Source: Fibrobacter sp. (GTDB taxonomy: Bacteria; Fibrobacterota; Fibrobacteria; Fibrobacterales; Fibrobacteraceae). Taken from it: 51,896 nucleotides of DNA. The stretch spans positions 1 to 51,896 of the forward strand of contig NZ_JAFZKX010000062.1 in NCBI RefSeq assembly GCF_017551775.1, given 5' to 3'. The notes under the pieces were generated by a model that did no database searches, had not been told where the DNA came from, and worked only from the letters and a program-made list of their open reading frames with translations. Below, one piece after another: positions 41,713 through 49,566 of the stretch (within the stretch, counting starts at the first letter, position 1; each line of letters opens with the position of its first letter). Both the position numbers and the translations under genes were made by a program.

Positions 41713-43326
41713 TTAGTTCTTGAAGAACAGCGCCTTCGCAGCCTCGAACATCGGGTCCTTTTCGTCCGGTTCGCGGCATTCGGTGTAGATACGCACCTTC
41801 GGTTCGGTACCAGACGGACGCACGAGCATCCAGGAATCGTCGTCGAAGATGACCTTCACGCCGTCGAGCGTGAGGAGCTGCTTCACAGTCTTTTCGTTCT
41901 TGCCAACCATGACCTTCGCACCCGGCTTCGCGATATCGGCGATGGCGTCGACCTTGGCCTTCAAGGGAGCACCAACGAGGGACTTGTCCACTTCAAAGCC
42001 CGAGCGGGTCGGATAGAAACGGCCGTATTCTTCGTAGAGGGCGTCGAGGTATTCACCGAGGTTCTTGCCGGTGACTGCCATGATTTCGAGCGCGATGAGG
42101 AGGCCGAACTGGGCGTCCTTTTCGAGCGTGTTGTTGAGGCCGGAAATACCATCGGATTCTTCGAACGCGACGAGGGCCTTCTGCTTGGCGTTGCGGGAAA
42201 GCCAGGGGCGGAAGTTCTTGAAGCCCACCGGAGTTTCCATCACGGGCACGCCGAGCTTTTCGGCAATGATGTTCACGAAGTTGGAGGTAGCGACGGACTT
42301 GGCCACGCAGCCCTGTTCCTTGCGCCAGGTAGCCATGTAGTGGAACGCGATGGCACCGAACTGGTTCATGTCGATTTCACGAGTACCGTCGTAGAAGCGG
42401 ATGCGGTCGCCATCCGGGTCGAAAATCGCACCCAGGCGGAATTCGCTCTTGCTTTCGTCGAGGGCCTTGCGGACCTTCTCGAGGTTCTTGCTGGACGGTT
42501 CCGGAGCGATACCGCCAAACAGGGAGTCGTCTTCGTTGCGGAGCGTGATGAGGCATTCCGGATTGTCGAGGAGGGCGGCCGGGCGGCGGCGGGTAGAGCC
42601 GTGCACGTGGTCGCACACGAGGGTCAGACGCCCCTTCTTGATGAATTCCTTGATGCGGTCGAACTTGATGGTTCCCTGCTTCACGAGGAATTCCTTGTAG
42701 ATCTTGAGGGAGTCGATCAATTCCCAGTCGACCTTGCCCACCGGTTCAAACTTCCAGGTGGCCATCATTTCGTTAGAAAGCTTGGTGATGACGTTCGTGA
42801 TTTCCGGACCGGCAGGACCGCCGTCGGCCGGGTTGAACTTGATGCCGTTGTAGTGGCTCGGGTTGTGGCTCGGAGTCATGTTGATGGAGCAAGCGGCACC
42901 GAGCATCTCGATAGCGGCGCTGAATTCCGGAGTCGGCATTTCGCCACCGTAGTAGACCTTCACGCCAGCCTTGGCAAACTGGTCGGCAACAGCTTCGCAG
43001 AATTCATGACCGAGGAGGCGGTTGTCGTGCCCCACGACCACGCCCTTCTTCTGGAGTTCGGCAAAGTCCTTCACGCCGAGAGCTTCGAAAAGTTCCGGGG
43101 TGGCTTCCTTGTAGAGGCGCACGATAGCGGCACCCACGACCTGCAGATTGCGGAGGGTAAATTCAGAACCAATTTCGCCGCGCCAGCCGGAAGTACCGAA
43201 GCTCACCTTGGCACTTTCTTGCGAGGTCAGGGCGACCTGCTTCACCTGTTCGACCAAACCCATATCCGTTGCGGGGTTGAATTCCGGGGACTGGATCTTT
43301 TTCCAAATCTGCGTAATGTTTTCCAT
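41713..43326 (-). CDS. Phosphoglucomutase/phosphomannomutase family enzyme
   Basis: 537 residues. Domain I has GTSGWRG (44-50) and the phosphoserine loop TPSHNP with Ser153. Domain II has the metal-binding DPDGDR (in FDPDGDRIRF), domain III EESDGISG, and domain IV VRPSGTEPKVRIY. Length fits bacterial alpha-phosphoglucomutases (near 545). It interconverts glucose-1-P and glucose-6-P, linking glycogen and sugar nucleotides to glycolysis. AGGAA before the ATG. Specificity for glucose is inferred, not proven. Confidence 0.9.
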   Translation of the reverse strand: MENITQIWKKIQSPEFNPATDMGLVEQVKQVALTSQESAKVSFGTSGWRGEIGSEFTLRNLQVVGAAIVRLYKEATPELFEALGVKDFAELQKKGVVVGHDNRLLGHEFCEAVADQFAKAGVKVYYGGEMPTPEFSAAIEMLGAACSINMTPSHNPSHYNGIKFNPADGGPAGPEITNVITKLSNEMMATWKFEPVGKVDWELIDSLKIYKEFLVKQGTIKFDRIKEFIKKGRLTLVCDHVHGSTRRRPAALLDNPECLITLRNEDDSLFGGIAPEPSSKNLEKVRKALDESKSEFRLGAIFDPDGDRIRFYDGTREIDMNQFGAIAFHYMATWRKEQGCVAKSVATSNFVNIIAEKLGVPVMETPVGFKNFRPWLSRNAKQKALVAFEESDGISGLNNTLEKDAQFGLLIALEIMAVTGKNLGEYLDALYEEYGRFYPTRSGFEVDKSLVGAPLKAKVDAIADIAKPGAKVMVGKNEKTVKQLLTLDGVKVIFDDDSWMLVRPSGTEPKVRIYTECREPDEKDPMFEAAKALFFKN

Positions 43327-43604
43327 AGGGGTTCCTATATTAAAGTTTTACGGGTGAAATTTAGAAAAAAGAGAAAAAAAACAAGGCGTCAAAATTGCAG
43401 ATTGACATGAAAAAAAGCATGGAAGAAAGCCTCCTATATAAATTGGGCAAGCAACAGCTCTTCGACGCATTACATTAAGTGTAACCCCATTCGGAAACCA
43501 AAGCGAAAAACTTTTCTTTTCCTTCCAAAAGCAAATCGCCCGTCGAGATGCATAGACTCAACCGAGAATTGACAAAGCAAAGCGCAAATGCTAATTTGTT
43601 TGTT

Positions 43605-44016
43605 ATGAACATAAAATTTTTTTGGGGAGCCTGTTGCTTTCTGCAATTTTCTGCTTTGCCGACAACGTTTATCTCGACAAGGCCGATTTACAGCCGTCCA
43701 CGGTAACGAAAGAAAACACCGGATGGAAAAGGACAAGTTTCTTTATACATGGAGGCCTTGCAGATTTAGGTCTTGGCATGAAGATGAGGATCACTTCCAC
43801 TTCGTTACCGGCGGAACATTAATAAACGTCGTATTCTTTGGTACCCTAAACAGTTTCCAATACAGTCCCTTCGGAAATTACGGAGCCGAAGTGGCCAACG
43901 GCATAAACGTAGACTTCGGGAAACATTTCGGCATCGACATATTGATATTCACTCCAACAATCTGGCCATCCGAAACATCGCACTCCTTGCTTCTGGACTT
44001 CCGTTACGTGTTCTAG
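43605..44016 (+). pseudogene. Decayed small outer-membrane protein gene with two frameshifts
   Basis: An ATG at 43605 (after a TAATTTG box) starts MNIKFF, then a run of seven T (43617-43623). With eight T the frame would continue into GSLLLSAIFCFADNVYLDKA, a clear signal peptide and mature start. That frame goes on to GGLADLGLGMKM and stops at 43822. A second shift near 43790-43810 leads to the frame FVTGGTLINVVFFGTLNSF to the end DFRYVF with terminal Phe, an outer-membrane signature. Together they describe a protein of about 135 residues. A sequencing error or phase-variable T tract are alternatives. Confidence 0.6.
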
Positions 44017-44071
44017 CATCAACCTTTGGGCCCATTTTTATTCCGAGTTTCAACATTCGGCTCTCGTCTAA

Positions 44072-44083
44072 TACTATATTTTG
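44072..44083 (+). promoter_or_regulatory. Promoter box abutting the dapA ATG
   Basis: TACTATATTTTG contains TACTAT, 17 nt after TTCAAC, and a TATATTTTG near-match to TAnnTTTG ending 6 nt before the ATG at 44090. No Shine-Dalgarno. Confidence 0.45.
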
Positions 44084-44089
44084 GACACT

Positions 44090-45046
44090 ATGCAGATTAC
44101 TAACGCTTCTCAACTTACTGGTGTTTTCCCCGCGTTGTTCACCCCGCTCAAGAACGACGACCCCAAGAACCTTCGCAATTCCATCGACTACGAGAAGATG
44201 GGCAAGATGATTGACGACGTGATTGCAAACGGCGCAAGTGGCGTACTCCCTGCCGTGACCACGGGTCAGAGTGCGACGGTTTCCCCGCAGCAGCACCTCG
44301 ATGTCATCAAGTTTACGCTCGACTATGTGGACGGTCGCGTGCCCGTCATTGCCGGTGCCGGTTCCAACTGCACCCGCGAATCCATCGAAATGATCGAGAA
44401 CGTCCAGAAGATTGCCCCGGTGGCGGTCCTCTGCGTCACAGGCTACTACAACAACCCGCCGCAGGAAGGCCTCCTGAAGCACTACCGCACGCTCAGCAGC
44501 GAGACCGGCGCAAAGATCGTGATTTATAACGTCCCGGGCCGCACCTCCAGCTACGTGCATCCCGACACCCTCATCGAACTTGCCGAAGACAAGAACATCA
44601 TCGGCCTCAAGCAGGCCGTCGAGTTCGGCTTTGGCGAGAAGTTCCACGAGGACACGATGCGCGTGATCAAGGAAACGAAGGGCAAGGACTTCGCCGTGAT
44701 GAGCGGTGAAGACGGCCTGTTCGCAGACCTCCTCGAAATGGGCGGCACGGGCCTCATCAGCGCTTCGGGCAACATTCCCGAGGCCACGAAGACGTTCGTC
44801 GACCTCTACAAGGCTTTCCAGGCCGGTGACAAGGACAAGGCGCACAACCTGCAGAAGGACGCCCGCGACTTCATCGACATCACGTTCTGCCGCAAGAACC
44901 CGATTCCGCTGGGCACGCTGTTCAACAGCCCGCTGTTCCAGCCGCTCGTGAGCGTGAAGGACACGGCCAACGGTGCAGACGCTGTCGCCCGCATCATGAA
45001 GCTCATCGACGAGAAGGCTCCGAGCCTGAAGAAGTATCACGTTTAG
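44090..45046 (+). CDS. dapA: 4-hydroxy-tetrahydrodipicolinate synthase family protein
   Basis: 318 residues from the ATG at 44090 (a TTG 9 nt upstream is in frame). TIM-barrel aldolase of the DapA family: Thr57-Thr58 pair, Tyr146 in VIYNVPGRT, Arg151, and Schiff-base Lys174 in IIGLKQAV; GYYNNPPQEGL is also typical. Expected reaction: pyruvate plus aspartate semialdehyde in lysine and diaminopimelate synthesis. Odd: the usual GTTGE reads VTTGQ here, and the protein is longer than the usual 290. Related aldolases (N-acetylneuraminate lyase, KDG aldolase) are alternatives. The stop codon is part of the adjacent repeat element. Confidence 0.85.
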   Translation: MQITNASQLTGVFPALFTPLKNDDPKNLRNSIDYEKMGKMIDDVIANGASGVLPAVTTGQSATVSPQQHLDVIKFTLDYVDGRVPVIAGAGSNCTRESIEMIENVQKIAPVAVLCVTGYYNNPPQEGLLKHYRTLSSETGAKIVIYNVPGRTSSYVHPDTLIELAEDKNIIGLKQAVEFGFGEKFHEDTMRVIKETKGKDFAVMSGEDGLFADLLEMGGTGLISASGNIPEATKTFVDLYKAFQAGDKDKAHNLQKDARDFIDITFCRKNPIPLGTLFNSPLFQPLVSVKDTANGADAVARIMKLIDEKAPSLKKYHV

Positions 45047-45130
45047 TCATTAGTCAATAGTTGCTGGTTGATGTTAGGCGCCTACGGCGCGATCATTGGA
45101 ACTAACAACCAACGACCATTGACCCCTAAA
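45047..45130. repeat. Intergenic palindromic element after dapA
   Basis: A large imperfect hairpin: GTCAATAGTTGCTGGTTG on the left and CAACCAACGACCATTGAC on the right, around core GCGCC-TAC-GGCGC (45078-45090). It starts at the dapA stop codon. Confidence 0.8.
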
Positions 45131-45152
45131 GTTTAAAATAGGAGATAAAAAA

Positions 45153-45830
45153 ATGGCAAAGAACAAAAAATCCATTATCGACGAAATCTGCGACTACATC
45201 AAGAAGCAGAAACTCTCCCCCATTCCCATTCAGACCCTGAACGAGGAAGCAGAATCGACCCGCTACTTCGGCGGCGACCTCAAGGAATTCATCGCTGCGG
45301 CAAAGACGCTCGGCGCAAAGGGAATCTTCGTGGAAGAACTCTACCTCGAAGATGACGAGTTCTACTACGACAGCGGCATGGACGATGACGAATACATGGC
45401 GCTCTACGGCAACGAGAATGTCGAATGCCAGTGCGGCGAAGACTGCAAGTGCGGCAAGGGCAAGAAGAAGGCCAAGGACGACGACAGCGATGTCGACGCC
45501 GTCTACTTTGAACCCGAAGACCTCGACGGTCTCGACCTCACGCTCCTCAAGCCGCAGATGGCAAAGTTCCTCGACCGCATCGGCGAAGCCTGCGGCGCAC
45601 GCCTCACGGTTCCGGGTGTCGACCACCTCGAAGTGGAAATCTTCGCTGACTGGTACGACGAATTCGCCGAACTCGTGGACGAAGCTTCCGAAGCTATCGA
45701 AATCGACCCGACCGACGCTCTCCGTCAGGCTCAGGCCGTTTACGAAGCTGCGGAGAAGGCTGACAACAGCGTGAAGAAAATCGCTGCTCATCCGCCGAAG
45801 AAATCTGCAAAGTCTAAGAGCAAGAAGTAA
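45153..45830 (+). CDS. Acidic protein with CxCxxxCxC cluster, unknown function
   Basis: 225 residues with strong AGGAG before the ATG. No signal peptide, so cytoplasmic. An N-terminal helical region (KSIIDEICDYIKKQKL), then an acidic stretch, then four Cys at 92, 94, 98 and 100 (ECQCGEDCKCGKG), a possible metal-binding knuckle, followed by a Lys/Asp linker. The C-terminal half (about 118-210) is helical and acidic (LDLTLLKPQMAKFLDRIG, WYDEFAELVDEASEAIE). The tail is Lys/Ser-rich. I do not recognise the family. Confidence 0.7.
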   Translation: MAKNKKSIIDEICDYIKKQKLSPIPIQTLNEEAESTRYFGGDLKEFIAAAKTLGAKGIFVEELYLEDDEFYYDSGMDDDEYMALYGNENVECQCGEDCKCGKGKKKAKDDDSDVDAVYFEPEDLDGLDLTLLKPQMAKFLDRIGEACGARLTVPGVDHLEVEIFADWYDEFAELVDEASEAIEIDPTDALRQAQAVYEAAEKADNSVKKIAAHPPKKSAKSKSKK

Positions 45831-45860
45831 TACTCCGGTCTGACTTTGCTCTCACAACCG

Positions 45861-45892
45861 CCCCAGTTTAATAACTGGGGCTTTGTCGTTTA
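45861..45892 (+). terminator. Terminator after the Cys-cluster gene
   Basis: Eight-base-pair stem CCCCAGTT / AACTGGGG, TAAT loop, then CTTTGTCGTTT. Confidence 0.8.
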
Positions 45893-45915
45893 TGGAAGGT
45901 CTACAAATGCTTTGG

Positions 45916-45948
45916 ATGCCTTTGTCGGGCAGAGCCCGACTGCGGCAT
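45916..45948. repeat. Intergenic hairpin with AGA loop
   Basis: GTCGGGC-AGA-GCCCGAC (7-bp stem, 3-nt loop) enclosed by ATGCC / GGCAT with a 3-nt internal loop on each side. No T tract. It resembles repeats seen between genes in many bacteria; no gene is seen around it. Confidence 0.6.
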
Positions 45949-46010
45949 GACGATTCTTCAATTAGCGCCAATCAGGCGAACCGCAACTCAGGCATGTCGA
46001 TTTCATACAA

Positions 46011-46040
46011 GAAAAGCCCCGCGTTTGCGGGGCCTTTCGT
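46011..46040 (-). terminator. Terminator of the barrel gene at 46060
   Basis: Seven-base-pair stem GCCCCGC / GCGGGGC with a GTTT loop; in the minus direction followed by TTTTCTTG, in the plus direction by CTTTCGTTT. Confidence 0.8.
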
Positions 46041-46059
46041 TTGTTCTTAAACTGATCGA

Positions 46060-47067
46060 TTAGAACCAGGGCTTCAGGACAAGCTGAATCTGCCAGGCCT
46101 TGGCCTCGCTGTCTTCAAACTTGTACCCGTAGGTCTTCATGGTGTAATCGTGGAATCCGCCGTTGAACTTGGTCATCGGAGTCATGTCGAGGATAAAGCG
46201 GATTTCGGCGTCGGCGAAGTAATTGCCCATGTGCACCGTGGTACCCATGCCGAAGTTAAGCGCCACGACCGTGGAATTCACGTCGAAGAACTTGTAAACG
46301 TTCTTGTCGGAACCATTGTAGTTCAAATCCTGGTGTTCAATGCCCTTGACTTCATGGCCGTCTTCGTCGGAGTAGCTGACGGAGGTACCGAGGTTAAATT
46401 CGAAGCTAACACCGAGCTGCACAAAGAGGTCCTTCTTCGGATAGAAGCGCAGGAACACGGGAACCTTGAGCGCAAACATCATGGCATCCAAAGTCACGTT
46501 GCTCAGGTAGTAGGAGTCATAGTCCCAACCATATTCATCCGTGTAGGTAGTGCCGATGCTGTACAAGCCGAGGTTCGCGCTATAAACCTTGAATTCGAAG
46601 GACGGTTCCGCCACCACGGCCAAACCGAGATTCGGGGCTACAGCGTAAGACACAGCGGCACCGATTTCGAAAGCGCCACCCAACAGGTCGTCACCGTAGT
46701 TGGTGCACTGGCTGGCACCAGTAGTATCCTTACCGCAAATTTCAGTGGAAGAGAGCATGGAGAAGCCCAAGCCCAAATGAAGGCCGATACTAAACGGAGT
46801 GTCGAGGAAGTACGGTTCCTTCTCTTCGACTGGCGCCTTGTTGGCATCCATGTTCTTGTATTCTACATCAGTAGCGCCAAGCTGTTCGCCAGCCGGTGCA
46901 CTGGGCTGTTCGTAAGCGCCTTCATCGTAAACGGGAGGGGCCGGAGCGGGCTCGGAACTGCCGTAGCCATCGTCACCGTAGCCGTCACCATAATCATAAT
47001 CATCCTGTGCAAACGCCATGGTGCCAACGAGGCTCATCGAGGCAAGAAACATGAACATTTTTTTCAT
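46060..47067 (-). CDS. Predicted outer-membrane beta-barrel protein
   Basis: 335 residues. Signal peptide MKKMFMFLASMSLVGTMAFA; then a disordered acidic Tyr/Asp/Gly/Pro region (DDYDYGDGYGDDGYG, about 21-90). From about 95 the chain is amphipathic strands (FSIGLHLGLGFSML, FEIGAAVSYAVAPNLGLAVV, LFVQLGVSFEFNLGTSV), ending in LKPWF with terminal Phe. This resembles OmpA/porin-like small barrels; no named family. AAGGAG is 10 nt before the ATG. Confidence 0.75.
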   Translation of the reverse strand: MKKMFMFLASMSLVGTMAFAQDDYDYGDGYGDDGYGSSEPAPAPPVYDEGAYEQPSAPAGEQLGATDVEYKNMDANKAPVEEKEPYFLDTPFSIGLHLGLGFSMLSSTEICGKDTTGASQCTNYGDDLLGGAFEIGAAVSYAVAPNLGLAVVAEPSFEFKVYSANLGLYSIGTTYTDEYGWDYDSYYLSNVTLDAMMFALKVPVFLRFYPKKDLFVQLGVSFEFNLGTSVSYSDEDGHEVKGIEHQDLNYNGSDKNVYKFFDVNSTVVALNFGMGTTVHMGNYFADAEIRFILDMTPMTKFNGGFHDYTMKTYGYKFEDSEAKAWQIQLVLKPWF

Positions 47068-47120
47068 CTTGGTCTTCTCCTTGATTAGTTAAACTTTTTT
47101 GTAATATAACTTATTTAACG

Positions 47121-48383
47121 CTATCTAGAAAAATTTTTCGTAAAATCCGTGATTTCCTTGACCGCTTTTCGCACAAAATCAACAGTCAACTGATCCTGCA
47201 TCTCGCTACAGGGGCGAAGCGACACCTCGGTACGCTTGCAAATGGGCTTGTAGGCCCGAGAATCGCCAAAACAGGCCGCGACAATATCCGAGGTCAGCAC
47301 GCCCACGCGCACATCGGCCTTCTTCTTGATTTCGCCCGTAGTAAAATCGAGAATCTGGATGGCCCCGGTAACGGCGGCCTTCTTCGTGAGCGAATCCGTA
47401 ATGATATCCGCATATGCGTCGTCGTACTCGTTCACATTGAAGCACCTGCGCTTGCCGCTCGAAAGCGTTTCACATTCCTGGTGGCTCCCCACCTTCACGC
47501 GGACTGAATTGCGCTTTTCCATGCGGGTACGTTCAACCCCGTCTTCTTCGTCGGAACAGACCACCTTGCCGATGGAACCCGCGATGAGGTATTCGGCACT
47601 CCTGAGCTTGCCCATCATGTTCTCGCCCTCGCTGTTCTGGAAATCGCCCGAGGCGGCGAGCGTCTGCTCTTCGAGAACGCGGTCGAGATCGGCACGGGTC
47701 AAGAACTGCAAAAATTCAGAGGCTCCCTTGTCTTTCTGCAATTCTGCAATCAGGGCCGCATCCATCCGAGCGCTGAAATCGTTGGTAAACTTGTCCACCG
47801 CCACGCGGATGGTCCCGCGGTTCTTGCATTCCGCATAGAGCCGTCTGGAATCCTCGTAATCGGCATGGTACGTGAACGCCTTGCGGAAGTGAATGGCGGC
47901 AGCCTGCTGAGCGGCCTTCCCGCGTTCGTTCATCTTCTCGAGGCCTGCGGCGTAATGCGACGCGGCGGCGCTGTCGCGTGCCAGCTGAATCGAAAACGGG
48001 TCGACTTCCACGCTCAACTTGATCCTGTCGTTACGGCGGGCTATCAGCTTGAGCTGCTTCGCGTATTCCGCCTTCTGCTCTTCCATGAATACGATTTTTT
48101 CCCAGCGCTTCGGATTCGGGTCATGGCGTTTTTTGAACATCGCAATCGTATCGTTCTTCGCGGCAATCACATCGTCGAAGGTCTTGTTCAAAAATTCGAT
48201 AGCGGGCTTGTAATCGGGCTCTATCTTCAAGGCCTTGAGAGCCTCCTCAATCGCCCTGTCGTCCTTGCCGTCGTTGTAGGCCGCCTGCGCGCGCTTGAAC
48301 GCATCCACATGCGGGCCAGACGCTGCACACGAAACCAAAACAAATGCGGCTGCGGTGACGGCGGAAAGCCAGATTTTTTTCAT
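47121..48383 (-). CDS. CsgG-like lipoprotein
   Basis: 420 residues from the ATG at 48383 (AGGAG upstream); upstream in-frame ATG at 48410 overlaps the neighbour. Lipobox LVSC. Residues 20-90 are TPR-like (FKRAQAAYNDGKDDRAIEEALKAL). From about 195 a CsgG/FlgO-like domain is seen: TIRVAVDKFTNDFSARMDAALIAEL, FLTRADLDRVLEEQTL, and AEYLIAGSIGKV. CsgG forms the curli secretion pore, but many CsgG-domain lipoproteins have other roles. There is no curli subunit here. It follows a secreted partner (48407-49417) by 23 nt and is probably in one operon with it. Confidence 0.78.
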   Translation of the reverse strand: MKKIWLSAVTAAAFVLVSCAASGPHVDAFKRAQAAYNDGKDDRAIEEALKALKIEPDYKPAIEFLNKTFDDVIAAKNDTIAMFKKRHDPNPKRWEKIVFMEEQKAEYAKQLKLIARRNDRIKLSVEVDPFSIQLARDSAAASHYAAGLEKMNERGKAAQQAAAIHFRKAFTYHADYEDSRRLYAECKNRGTIRVAVDKFTNDFSARMDAALIAELQKDKGASEFLQFLTRADLDRVLEEQTLAASGDFQNSEGENMMGKLRSAEYLIAGSIGKVVCSDEEDGVERTRMEKRNSVRVKVGSHQECETLSSGKRRCFNVNEYDDAYADIITDSLTKKAAVTGAIQILDFTTGEIKKKADVRVGVLTSDIVAACFGDSRAYKPICKRTEVSLRPCSEMQDQLTVDFVRKAVKEITDFTKNFSR

Positions 48384-48406
48384 TGCGTAAAAACTCCTAA
48401 CTGCGC

Positions 48407-49417
48407 TCACTTCAAGAATTCAAAGACGATCTTGCCATCGATATCCTGCGGGCCTTCGAAGGACTTCTCGTCGAAACCGGGCTTGTCGCCCACCGCCTCG
48501 AGAATCGCCATCCCGAGGTCGCTCTTGCTGCCCTTGAATGTAACGGCGTAAGTCACCACGTCCTTCTTGGGCTGGGTCTGCGAATTGATGGAAACGACGG
48601 ACTTCAAAGTTTTTTCGAACGGAATCTTCTGGCTGCGCGCGGACTTCATCTTGCGAAGTTCCACCGTAAACTGCGAACCATTATCCGCCGCATTGATCCA
48701 GGCGTCCATGACCTGCTCCGAAAGCTTGCCGGCAGCGACAACCGCCGCCTTGTTGATGCCGCCATTGCGGGCGACTTCCACGGAGGTCGCGACGGTGTGT
48801 ACCGCATTCGAGAAAGCGGCCACCACCTCGCCCGAATTCACGTCGATGACTTCGACGCCAATCTGGAGCGACGCCTTGATCTTGCCGCCGTTCACCCTCG
48901 CATACCTGAGCACGGCGACTTCACCGCGGGCTATAAAATTCACGTTTTCCTTCTCGGCGAACTTGCGCACCGCCGCACGGTCGGACGGGTTCACCGCAGT
49001 CTTCGCAAGGCTCGGGGCGATAGCAATCTTGCGCGCCATATCGGTGGCCTTCACGTTGAACTGCAACTTCACGAACTGCTGCTGGAACTTGTCGACAATC
49101 TGGTTGTCGGGAACCTTCTTCCACACGTCTTCCGTAAACGAGCCGACCGTAGTCTCCAACTGCACGGTTTTGTTGTCTGCGGAAACGTCCGATTCCTCAT
49201 CCGCGACCTCTTCGCTTGCCGAAGTGGATTCGCTCTTCTGGTCGACCGAGGTCGTCACGATTCCCTTCTTTTCCCATGTGGTGAGAACGAACGCGATAGA
49301 AGGGCGCGACTTCTGCACGGCATCGTAACCGCTACCTGTAAGATCGTAGGCAAAGCCCGCAGATACCATCGCGAAAAGCGCGAAAAAAGCAACAGAAAGA
49401 GCCGTTATCTTTTTCAT
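48407..49417 (-). CDS. Secreted protein upstream of the CsgG-like lipoprotein
   Basis: 336 residues. Signal peptide MKKITALSVAFFALFAMVSAGFA. After an Ser/Glu/Asp-rich spacer (60-80), residues 85-230 look like an alpha/beta domain with VNFIARGEVAVLRYARVNGGKI and LQIGVEVIDVNSGEVVAAFS, the sort of pattern seen in FlgT/LPP20-like and CsgG-associated proteins. The C-terminal part (about 250-336) is a second domain (SVVSINSQTQPKKDVVTYAVTFKGSKSDLG). AGAGGT lies before the ATG. Family not firmly recognised. A terminator of the preceding xylanase gene separates the two. Confidence 0.72.
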   Translation of the reverse strand: MKKITALSVAFFALFAMVSAGFAYDLTGSGYDAVQKSRPSIAFVLTTWEKKGIVTTSVDQKSESTSASEEVADEESDVSADNKTVQLETTVGSFTEDVWKKVPDNQIVDKFQQQFVKLQFNVKATDMARKIAIAPSLAKTAVNPSDRAAVRKFAEKENVNFIARGEVAVLRYARVNGGKIKASLQIGVEVIDVNSGEVVAAFSNAVHTVATSVEVARNGGINKAAVVAAGKLSEQVMDAWINAADNGSQFTVELRKMKSARSQKIPFEKTLKSVVSINSQTQPKKDVVTYAVTFKGSKSDLGMAILEAVGDKPGFDEKSFEGPQDIDGKIVFEFLK

Positions 49418-49516
49418 GCAAGGACCTCTTTAGTTCATTACATTCCTGCCTAAATATAACTTTAAAGGCAGGCATGGTCAACAGGATTCCATAGGGCAAA
49501 AATCGCCTAAAAAGCA

Positions 49517-49543
49517 GAAAAACACCGCCTTTCGGCGGTGTTT
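49517..49543 (-). terminator. Terminator of the GH11 xylanase gene
   Basis: Nine-base-pair stem AACACCGCC / GGCGGTGTT with a 4-nt loop; in the minus direction followed by TTTC. Confidence 0.85.
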
Positions 49544-49566
49544 CCCTAAACACCCTGAAGTCGAGA

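Noticed and set aside
40942-43410. 822-codon open frame opposite the phosphoglucomutase and Lys-rich protein genes
   Set aside because: Both genes on the minus strand have clear motifs or signal peptide. The opposite frame has no domain and spans the gap between them by chance.
43407-43478. 23-codon open frame (MKKSMEESLLYK...) upstream of the decayed gene
   Set aside because: No Shine-Dalgarno or terminator, and a frame this short is expected by chance in a 278-nt gap.
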